The notes beneath the pieces were generated by a model, which ran no database searches, had not been told where the DNA came from, and saw only the letters and a program-made list of their open reading frames with translations. DNA of 62,143 bases from Coriobacteriaceae bacterium AF45-21 (GTDB lineage: Bacteria > Actinomycetota > Coriobacteriia > Coriobacteriales > Coriobacteriaceae), in NCBI GenBank assembly GCA_027682925.1, contig JAQCYU010000012.1, positions 1-62,143 on the forward strand, in the 5' to 3' direction. Shown piece by piece: positions 16,780-23,928 of the stretch (within the stretch, counting starts at the first letter, position 1; every line of letters starts with the position of its first letter). A program made the translations under genes and the position numbers.

Positions 16780-17701
16780 TTACAGCTTGGCGTCGATGTC
16801 GACGCTCTGATACGTAGGGGTCTGCTGGACGTAGAGCTTAATGCCCATGTCGAGCAGCTGGTTGACGTCGGCCTTCTGGGTGGCGTCGAAGAAGACGGAG
16901 CTGTCCTTGCCGCCGACCTGCTCGGCACCGTCGTGGTTGGCGGTGGCGCCCAGGTTGATGGCGTCGAGCTTGTAGCCCTGGCAGAACTGCAGCATCTCGG
17001 CAGTGTTGCCAAAGACGAACATGACGCGCTCGCCGAGGGTGTTGAGCTTGTCCATCTTGGCAAGGGCACGCTCAACGGTGAAGACGTTCAGGCGCACGCC
17101 CTGGGGCTTGGCCAGCTTAAGAGCGCCCTTCTTGATGTCATCGTTGGCGGCAGCGTTGTCGACGACGATGATGCGCTCGGCCTGAACCTTGGTGGTCCAG
17201 GTAAAGACGACCTGGCCGTGCAGCAGACGGTAGTCAAGACGTGCGAGGACGATCTTGGCGGGACCGGAGCTGTGACGGGACGCCTTGGCCTTCTTGGCGG
17301 GAGCCGCGGCGACCTCGACCGGTGCGTTGGGGTTGGTCAGACCGGTGCGGGCCTCGTTGATGAGGGCCGCGAGCTCGGTGCTTGACGGGGGCGGGGCTCA
17401 TAGCAAGCGTGAGCGCCAGCGGGATGTTGAAACCGCTGACAACCGTGAACTTCGTGCCGTTCTTGGAAAGCTCGACCATGTTGTTGTTGACCGAGCTACC
17501 GAGCATATCGGTTAGCACATACACGGTGTCGTCCGCGTTGAACGTGGCGATCATGGCGTCCACCTTATTGGTGATGGGCTCCTTGTCGTCACGAGCAAGC
17601 GACACGACGTGGACGTTCGACACGTCGCCGAGAACCATCTCGAGCGTGTCTTTGGCGCCTGCGGCCAGGCCGCCATGAGATGCGAGAATGATCTGATTCA
17701 T
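16780..17701 (-). CDS. PTS system mannose-family IIAB fusion (one frameshift)
   Basis: The IIA domain (about 1-125) has its phosphorylated His9 in LASHGGLAAG. A linker rich in Ala, Pro and Lys follows, then IIB (about 150-307) with its phosphorylation motif RLDYRLLHGQVVFTW. The frame breaks near 17385 in a run of C residues: moving one base turns a nonsense tail into STELAALINEARTG. This joins the two halves into one ManX-like chain. AAAAGGAGGAGG precedes the start. The operator-like motif lies about 30 bp upstream. It passes phosphate from HPr to the incoming sugar. Confidence 0.88.
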
Positions 17702-17730
17702 CTTGCCTCCTCCTTTTCGTTATTGTCATT

Positions 17731-17746
17731 ATAACGTCTTATACGT
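17731..17746. promoter_or_regulatory. GntR-2 operator candidate before the PTS operon
   Basis: On the minus strand ACGTATAAGACGTTAT fits ACGTATAWRACGT. A TATAAT overlaps its downstream end, so a bound repressor would cover the -10 box. It lies 30 bp before the IIAB start. Confidence 0.6.
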
Positions 17747-17884
17747 TGCGGATATTGCTAATTAGTATAAAGACCGTTCGCGGGTGAAAATCGACCGTTG
17801 ACGGGTTTAACGTACTTGAAACGTTGGGGCTGGGCAGGCCGGCACTGGCGGGATAACCCCAAGTCGGACCCTGCGCGCAATCCC

Positions 17885-18967
17885 CTATCGCACGAAGTAC
17901 CAGGGGCTTTCCTGCACGGTGGGTTCCAGCGCGATGCCGGTGCGCTCCTTAAACAGATCCATGTCCTGCGTTTTCTCCGTCCACCACGCGTTGGGCTTAA
18001 AGGTCATGCTCTCAGCGACATGACCGACAAATACGCTGTTGCGCAGCTTGGAGAAGTCGGTGTTCATAATCAGGATGGACATGAGCACCAGCACAATACC
18101 CAGGACCTTGATCGCGCCGGCGGACTCGGCATAGACACCAATGCCCACCAGTACGGTGACGACCGTCTCGAAAGACATTACGACGGGAACTTTCGATGTC
18201 TCGAGCCCCATGGACAGACCCTGCATATATAAGATGTAAGCCACGGCTGTGGGGATGAGTCCAAAGCCAAGGAACAGCAGCAGCAGCCGTGGCGACATTG
18301 CCGCGGCGACATCCGGCCACGGAGCCGCGATAGCCGCCATAACCGCACCGCCAAAAACAAGGCCCCAAAACGTGACAGCCAGCGGGTGGACCGTCTTGGT
18401 TGCTATCCGGCTAAACACCGCGAGCGACGCCCCACAAAAGCCTGCAATCACGCCCGACGTGACGCCCCAAACCGAAAAATGGAAACCGGAAAGGTCGCCA
18501 TTAGTTACTGCAAGTACACAGCCCCCTATGTTAAAAGCGATGGCAACGAGCTTGTTGGGGGTCACGTCCTCGCGATAAAGCACGCGGCCGAGCACGACGC
18601 CAAACACCGGCGAGGTATAGAGCAGCACCGAGGCCGTGGACATGCCCACCTCGCCCATACACTCGTAATAGCAAGTGTTGGCGGCGGCCAAACCGACGAT
18701 ACCGACAAGCGCGCAGGAAACAAGCTCTTTAGGGCTTGCCTTGAACAGGGCCAGCGGACCCTGAGCCACGGTAGACCCCTCACCCGGACGGCAGCCCATA
18801 AACATCAGGACCGGCGCCAAGATAAGCGCTCCGACCAACAAGCGAAAGGCAGCCATACTCTGGGACGTAACGCCCATGGCCGAGATGCCGTTTACAAAGA
18901 TTCCGATGCTGCCCCACATAAGCGCGGCGATCAGCACCAGCACATAGCCCAGATTGCTTTTCTTCAA
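17885..18967 (-). CDS. DMT-superfamily (EamA) transporter
   Basis: About 360 aa with ten predicted helices in two EamA repeats. Each repeat has the usual signature (LIAALMWGSIGIFVNGI near the start; GVIAGFCGASLAVFSRI in the middle). A soluble tail of about 60 residues follows the last helix, longer than usual. I choose TTG at 18967, because GAGGAGG lies 6 bases upstream of it; the longer GTG start at 19003 has no ribosome site and would overlap the operator region. Substrates are not predictable: EamA proteins export amino acids or metabolites. The shared operator with the PTS suggests removal of the amino acid or another by-product. Confidence 0.8.
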   Translation of the reverse strand: MKKSNLGYVLVLIAALMWGSIGIFVNGISAMGVTSQSMAAFRLLVGALILAPVLMFMGCRPGEGSTVAQGPLALFKASPKELVSCALVGIVGLAAANTCYYECMGEVGMSTASVLLYTSPVFGVVLGRVLYREDVTPNKLVAIAFNIGGCVLAVTNGDLSGFHFSVWGVTSGVIAGFCGASLAVFSRIATKTVHPLAVTFWGLVFGGAVMAAIAAPWPDVAAAMSPRLLLLFLGFGLIPTAVAYILYMQGLSMGLETSKVPVVMSFETVVTVLVGIGVYAESAGAIKVLGIVLVLMSILIMNTDFSKLRNSVFVGHVAESMTFKPNAWWTEKTQDMDLFKERTGIALEPTVQESPWYFVR

Positions 18968-19006
18968 CGCAGCCTCCTCGGTATTGTTTCCAATATGTTT
19001 CACACT

Positions 19007-19026
19007 ACGTTATAGTCGTTATATAC
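19007..19026. promoter_or_regulatory. GntR-2 operator candidate before the DMT transporter
   Basis: On the minus strand GTATATAACGACTATAACGT contains GTATATAACG, matching ten bases of the site before GntR-2, then an extra half-site. It lies 40 bp before the TTG start at 18967. It is the weakest of the three sites. Confidence 0.45.
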
Positions 19027-19123
19027 ATTTTTCAAGGCACAAATCGGCAAACGGGAAATCTCTTGAAACAAGGAGTGTCGCAGGTGCCGGCAGAAAGGGA
19101 ACGTCCCCAAGTGCCGCTCTAGC

Positions 19124-19190
19124 AGTTGCGGTGAAATAGTTCTCAAACAGAGGCTTCACGCTCCCAAACAGGAACTATTCCACCGCAACT
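19124..19190. repeat. Inverted repeat after SIS-3
   Basis: 19-bp arms (19124-19142 and 19172-19190), AGTTGCGGTGAAATAGTTC and its complement with one mismatch. Next to it at 19099-19110 is another GTCCCCAAGTGC (TTGGGGAC on the minus strand). A possible terminator or mobile palindrome. Confidence 0.65.
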
Positions 19191-19226
19191 CATGAGGGGT
19201 ATTGGGCTGTTAGGCCGCTCTATCCC

Positions 19227-20219
19227 TTAGTAATCCAGCTTCCACATGTAACGGCGCGTCATGTAATCCTTGTGGGTGACGGCGGAGAGCGCACGCATGT
19301 AGACGTTGTTGAGGATCGGGGCAAAGATCAGGTGGTTGAAGTATTCGCTCACGCTGTCCTTGATGTCGTTGAGGCCAAGCTCCTTGGCGTCGAGCTGATA
19401 GACGCGATCGCCACCGTACTGGTTGACGAAACGGATGCCGCGCTCGTCGTTGCAGCGGCTGCGGCCGACGCTGATGAGCTGGAACAGCGAGGTGCGCTTG
19501 TCCAGGATCTCGAAGGGGCCGTGGAAGAAGTCGCAGGTGTTGATGGTGCAGGAGTCGATCTGCAGCATCTCCTGCACATTGCAGATGCTAAAGACGTAGG
19601 CGGCACCAAAGAGCGGGCCCTGAGCCATGACGTTGATGCAGGGCTTGTCGGCGTTCTGCTCGGCCCACTTGGCAGCGAGCGGACGGGTGTACTCGACGGC
19701 CTTGCGATAGATGGGGTCGACCAGGTCGAAAGCGGCCATAGCGGTCTCGTACTCGGCATAGCCCTCGGTCTGCTGCGTGAGCTCCATGGCGATCATGGTC
19801 ACGACGGCGGAGTTGGTACGGCCCATGCAGGACTCGTCAACGGCCAGGCTGTCATACTGGATCTTGTAGTCGCAGACCTCGGTGAGGCCGGACTCGTCAA
19901 CATAGATGGCGATGGTGCTGGCGCCGTGGTCCTTGGCGACCTGGGCGGCGACGATGGTCTCCTTGGTGCCGCGCATGGACACGACGACGGCCAGGGTGTT
20001 CTCGTTGACGTAGGCCGGGGTGGCATGCACGAACTCGTTGCTGGTGTAACTGGAGCTCACGACCTGCGTGGCCTCGTGCTCCATAAAGTACTGGGCAGGA
20101 TAGTTGCCGCCGTTGGATCCGCCGGCGCCAATCCACACGACGCGCTTGATGCCGCCCTTGTCTGCCTTGTCAGCCAAAACCTGGGAGACGACGTCCTTAA
20201 CCTGTTCCTGAGTAGTCAT
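19227..20219 (-). CDS. SIS-domain sugar-phosphate deglycase/isomerase, FraB/GfrE-like (paralogue 3)
   Basis: A 330-aa double-SIS protein with GAGGSNGGNYPAQYF (31-45), a divergent phosphosugar loop VVSMRGTKET (79-88) and the motif NTCDFFHGPFE (227-237). Here Asp230 stands where paralogues 1 and 2 have Glu. It ends RRYMWKLDY, as paralogue 2 does. It is transcribed divergently from GntR-3, with two 17-bp operator-like repeats between them, so it is probably a one-gene regulon. A ribosome site (GAAAGG) precedes the ATG. It may act on another Amadori phosphate, or the Glu-to-Asp change may alter activity. Confidence 0.75.
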   Translation of the reverse strand: MTTQEQVKDVVSQVLADKADKGGIKRVVWIGAGGSNGGNYPAQYFMEHEATQVVSSSYTSNEFVHATPAYVNENTLAVVVSMRGTKETIVAAQVAKDHGASTIAIYVDESGLTEVCDYKIQYDSLAVDESCMGRTNSAVVTMIAMELTQQTEGYAEYETAMAAFDLVDPIYRKAVEYTRPLAAKWAEQNADKPCINVMAQGPLFGAAYVFSICNVQEMLQIDSCTINTCDFFHGPFEILDKRTSLFQLISVGRSRCNDERGIRFVNQYGGDRVYQLDAKELGLNDIKDSVSEYFNHLIFAPILNNVYMRALSAVTHKDYMTRRYMWKLDY

Positions 20220-20257
20220 CGTGCATCAGCCTTTCTTCTCGTTTGATGCTCTCGATG

Positions 20258-20413
20258 GCATACAAGTTACATACACGTTTTGGTTATGTCGACTAGTTGT
20301 ATGCTATATTTGTCTTAGAAATTTTGCTGGTAAAGTTTTCGACAATCCATTACCAGCGGTTTTGTTGTCATGTTGGATACATGCTTGGTTCAGTAAGCAT
20401 ACAAGTTAGATAC
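20258..20413. promoter_or_regulatory. Divergent control region with two GntR-3 operator candidates
   Basis: GCATACAAGTTACATAC (20258-20274) and GCATACAAGTTAGATAC (20397-20413) differ at one base and flank the divergent promoters. The first is 39 bp from the SIS-3 start, the second 12 bp from the GntR-3 start. A reversed half-site, TTGTATGC, lies at 20297-20304. Confidence 0.65.
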
Positions 20414-20424
20414 AGGTTGTTCGC

Positions 20425-21147
20425 ATGAGCACTTCGTCAAAAAAGAACTTGGCCCAATACGAGCGTCTGGCGAGTACGCTGCGTGACCGCATCGCCGCCG
20501 GCACCTACGCACGCGGAGACAAGCTGCCGTCCGAGATGGAGCTCATGGACGAATCGGGGCTGTCGCGCAGCACCGTGCGCCACGCGCTTAAGGTGTTAGT
20601 TGACGAGGGCCTGGTGCGCACCGAGCGCGGACGTGGCACCTTTGTGGCCGACACGCCCGCGCTCCACGAGAACAACCTGGTGTTTTCGAGCTATACCAAG
20701 CAGGTCGAAGGCCAGGGCATGAAGCCCACCACGCGCACGGTGGACTCGGGCTTTACCAAGGCGGCCGGCAGCATAGCTAAGTTCTTTGACGCCGCCGCGG
20801 GCAGCAAGCTCGTCAAACTTGTCCGCCTGCGCTACCTGGACGACGCGCCGCTGTGCCTGGAGACCACCTATCTGCCGCCAAGCTTTGGGTCGCTCATCGA
20901 TCGCGATATCAACGGTTCGCTCTACGCCACGCTGCGCCAGGAGTTCCATCGTACGCCGGCGCAGGGGCATAAGACCTTTGAGGTGTGCTATGCCTCGCAA
21001 AACGAGGCGTTTTTGCTCAACGTCGAGCGCGGGCAGGCGCTGATCCTAATCACCGACTACGTCTACGACACCGACGGCCGCCCGCTCCATATCTCCAAGC
21101 GCATCCAGCGCACCGACCGCGCCAAATACACCGAGCCCATCGGCTAA
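20425..21147 (+). CDS. GntR-family regulator with UTRA domain (GntR-3)
   Basis: A 240-aa HutC-type repressor. The winged helix spans about 10-75 (QYERLASTLRDRIAAG, LPSEMELMDESGLSRSTVRHALKVL, TERGRGTFVAD) and the UTRA domain about 85-235. It is more distant from GntR-1 and GntR-2 than those are from each other. It is divergent from SIS-3 with paired 17-bp repeats between, so repression of both genes is likely. A GGGGAC-family hairpin follows and may terminate it and the convergent GNAT gene. Confidence 0.86.
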   Translation: MSTSSKKNLAQYERLASTLRDRIAAGTYARGDKLPSEMELMDESGLSRSTVRHALKVLVDEGLVRTERGRGTFVADTPALHENNLVFSSYTKQVEGQGMKPTTRTVDSGFTKAAGSIAKFFDAAAGSKLVKLVRLRYLDDAPLCLETTYLPPSFGSLIDRDINGSLYATLRQEFHRTPAQGHKTFEVCYASQNEAFLLNVERGQALILITDYVYDTDGRPLHISKRIQRTDRAKYTEPIG

Positions 21148-21182
21148 CCACCACAATGGGGATAGGCACCTTTGTGGTGGTT
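21146..21182. terminator. GGGGAC-family hairpin between convergent genes
   Basis: AACCACCACAA (21146-21156) pairs with TTGTGGTGGTT (21172-21182), followed by TTTT on the plus strand. It lies between the convergent GntR-3 and GNAT genes and starts within the end of GntR-3. It closely resembles the hairpin at 2156-2194. Confidence 0.65.
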
Positions 21183-21764
21183 TTAGGCGAGGAGGTCGGG
21201 GAACCAGGTTGGTTTGGGCTGGTTGGGGGTGCGCTCGGCCAGGACCAGCTCCATCCAGCACATGTCGTACCAGCGGCCGAACTTTTGGGCACAGCGGTCG
21301 AAAGCACCCACCAAGCGATATCCCATATGGGCATGGAAGTCCTGGCTGTTGTGCGTTAGATACTCGTCGTCCTTGTCGTGCGGCACGGCGATGAGCGCGC
21401 ACATGTTGGTGATGCCCATCGCGATCAGGCACTGCTTGAGCGCATCGTGCAGCTTGCGGCCCAGCCCGCCGTGGCGCACGTCGCGTGCCAGGTAAATCGA
21501 CGTCTCGACCGACCAGTCGTATGCCTCGCGGCTGTTGAGCGGACTCGCATAGGCATAGCCTACCGGACGCCCGTCCAGCTCCATCACCAGATACGGATAG
21601 CGCTTGAGCGTACGCTCGATGCGCCCGGCGAACTCCTCAACGCTCGGCACCTCGTATTCGCAGGTAATCGCCGTCTGGCGCACATACGGCTCATAGATGG
21701 CAAGCAACGCCGGCGCGTCTTCGGGCGTCGCCAGGCGAATCGCCGGCTCGGACATCTCGGTCAT
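21183..21764 (-). CDS. GNAT N-acetyltransferase, phosphinothricin-acetyltransferase-like
   Basis: A 193-aa GNAT enzyme. The acetyl-CoA loop is RDVRHGGLGRKLHDALKQ (about 88-105), and the N-terminal IRLATPEDAPALLAIYEPYVRQT and YAYASPLNSREAYDWSVETSIYL match the PAT/YncA group, which acetylates methionine sulfoximine and similar amino acids. A C-terminal FDRCAQKFGRWYDMCWME fits the group. The start at 21764 has AGAAGGG upstream. The true substrate is unknown. It stands alone. Confidence 0.85.
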   Translation of the reverse strand: MTEMSEPAIRLATPEDAPALLAIYEPYVRQTAITCEYEVPSVEEFAGRIERTLKRYPYLVMELDGRPVGYAYASPLNSREAYDWSVETSIYLARDVRHGGLGRKLHDALKQCLIAMGITNMCALIAVPHDKDDEYLTHNSQDFHAHMGYRLVGAFDRCAQKFGRWYDMCWMELVLAERTPNQPKPTWFPDLLA

Positions 21765-21780
21765 ACAACCCTTCTCTCTC

Positions 21781-21822
21781 AAAAACAAAGGCCGCCTTGC
21801 GCCAAACCCAGCGCAAGGCGGC
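21781..21822 (-). terminator. Terminator after the threonine aldolase gene
   Basis: GCCGCCTTGCGC and GCGCAAGGCGGC form a 12-bp stem with an 8-base loop; the minus strand continues CTTTGTTTTT. Confidence 0.85.
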
Positions 21823-21841
21823 CCCTCGTCATTACATCAGG

Positions 21842-22866
21842 CTACAGGACAGCCGCCAGCGCGTCGATGTCCTCCTGCGTCGTGGCCCAGCTGGTGCAAA
21901 AGCGCACCACCGTGTGGGTATCGTCGTACTTTTCCCAGTACTCGATCGCCGCATGCTCGCGAATGCGGGCCATGTCCTCGTTGGGCAAAATCACGAACTG
22001 CTGGTTTGTGGGCGTCTCCAAAAAGAACTGGTAGCCGCGCTCGTGCAGCACACGACGCAGCGCCTGGGCCGTCTGAATCGCCTGTCGACCAATCTCAAAA
22101 TACAGGCCATCGGTAAAGAGCGCCTCAAACTGCACGCCCGTCAGGCGGCCCTTGGCCAACAGCGCGCCGTGCTGCTTAATACGCGGAATGGGATGCGCCG
22201 GAGCGTGCATGCCGCAGAACACCACAGCCTCGCCGCAAAGCGCGCCGCACTTGGTGCCGCCGATGTAGAACACGTCGCACAGCTGCGCCAGCTCGGGCAG
22301 GGTAATGTCGCACTCATCGGCTGCCAGCGCATAGGCCAGGCGGGCGCCATCCACAAACAGCGGAATCTCGCGCTTCTGGCACACCGCATAAATCTCGGCC
22401 AGCTCGGCCTTGGAGTACAGCGTGCCGTACTCGGTCGACAGGCTCACGTACACGGCGCCCGGAAACACCATGTGCTCGCAGCTCTCGTTTTCGTAGAACA
22501 CCTGGATATAGTTTTCGAGATCCTCGGCGTGCATCTTGCCCTCGTAGCCGGGAATGGTGAGCACCTTGTGGCCGCCAAACTCGATGGCGCCCGCCTCGTG
22601 GCAGGCAACGTGGCCGGTCTCGGCGGCAACCACGCCTCGTACGGCGCGAGCAGCATGTCAATCACCGTCGCGTTGGTCTGCGTGCCGCCCACCAGCAAAA
22701 ATACGTCGGCATCGGGAGCCTGACAGGCCTCGCGGATCAGCTGCTTGGCGCGCTCGGTATGCGCATCGGTGCCGTAGCCGGGCTGCGGCTCCATGTTGGT
22801 GTCGACGAGCGCCTGCAGTACCGCCGGGTGTGCGCCGTGGGAATAGTCGTTGTTGAACGCGAGCAT
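21842..22866 (-). CDS. Low-specificity threonine aldolase/beta-eliminating lyase (one frameshift)
   Basis: A PLP enzyme of about 341 aa that splits L-threonine or allo-threonine into glycine and acetaldehyde. It begins FNNDYSHGAHPAVLQAL, has GGTQTNATVIDMLL (about 58-71), the ETGHVACHEAGAIE active-site segment, LFVDGARLAYAL, and the PLP-Lys motif YIGGTKCGAL. The frame breaks near 22637: restoring one G turns AWLPPRP into AVVAAETGHV, the conserved reading. A ribosome site GAGAGG precedes the start. I read it as an intact gene with a sequence error. Confidence 0.87.
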
Positions 22867-22911
22867 GGCAATCCTCTCTTACCAGGTATCGTCCAGATGA
22901 TTCAAACGGGG

Positions 22912-23774
22912 CTATTGTACGCCGTGAGGATAGGCAACGCGCGCGGCAAGGCACTCAAGTGCCAACACCAGGCAAAGCCGCAGCTCACGTCAGTCAAAAA
23001 GTGTGCACCGATCACGATACGGCCAAAGGCGACGAGCGCCGCGACGGCCGCCGCCACCCAAAAGACCACGCGACGACGCGAAGGCTTTTCCGTAAAGGCC
23101 GCCGCGGGAAGCCCCGCAAGCATAAGGCCGATTGCCGCATGCGCGGTGTGCCCGCTCGCGAACGACTTAAAGCCGTCCTTGATTACGCCGGCCGCAATAT
23201 AGCTCCACTTGTCGGGGTTGCCGATTACCCACCACGGCTGAAAATTGAGCCCCGGCGTGACCTCGATCACGCGCATGCGCGGGCGCGACCACAGCGGCTT
23301 GACAACCACGTTGAGGATGATGGCCTGAGCGACCCACACGGCAAGCACCATCAGCGCCCAGCGCGCGAGCTCGTCGGAGTCGGTGTCGCGCGTGAGGCGA
23401 TAGACGGCAAGGTTGGCAGCGATGACCAGCACAAACGTCAGCACCAACTGGACAGCGATGAGTTTGCCGCCAACCTTCAGGGACGAGACGATCTCGTAGC
23501 CGGCCAGGCCAACGTTGACGAGGATGCCGAGCACGGCGAGCCATTTGCTCCCCCTGGAGTCGGGACGCACCGCGCGCACGAGCATAACGCCCGCGACGCT
23601 CGCCGTCAGCTCAAACGGCAGCTCGCCGGCGGCCTCGATAAAGCGGCCGTACATGCTGCCGATGTTGAACAGCGCGCTCGAGATCTGATAATCGAAAAAG
23701 CTGCCCACGCCCAGACAAAGGCACAGGACAACCGCAATGGCAGCGGCGTCTTTCTTGTAGATGTACCCGAACAT
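22912..23774 (-). CDS. PAP2-family membrane phosphatase (one frameshift near the 3' end)
   Basis: A multi-helix membrane protein with the PAP2 signature in order: KPLWSRPR, FASGHTAHAA and GRIVIGAHFLTDV, where the two His residues and the Asp form the catalytic site facing the outside. It would remove phosphate from a lipid such as undecaprenyl pyrophosphate or phosphatidylglycerol phosphate. As given, the last codons shift after SCGFA. Restoring one C (GCC-CTG-GTG) gives FALVLALECLAARVAYPHGVQ and a stop at 22912, a sensible membrane end. The start at 23774 has GGAAAGGA upstream. Confidence 0.83.
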
Positions 23775-23816
23775 GCTTTCCTTTCCATCGGGCGAAGGGT
23801 CGACCCGCAACGTGGC

Positions 23817-23915
23817 GGGACAAAGCTATCAGTAGTTTTGTCCCAGGGTCGCTTGCGTTGACAGGCTCGATGCGACTATCGCACCTGGGACAAAAACTAC
23901 TGATAACTTTGTCCC
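23817..23915. repeat. Large inverted repeat with TGGGACAAA arms between mfd and the PAP2 gene
   Basis: Arms 23817-23845 and 23886-23915 are complementary except for one mismatch and one gap. Each begins and ends with GGGAC/GTCCC, so this is a larger member of the GGGAC family. Confidence 0.7.
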
Positions 23916-23928
23916 ACCGACTTACTTG

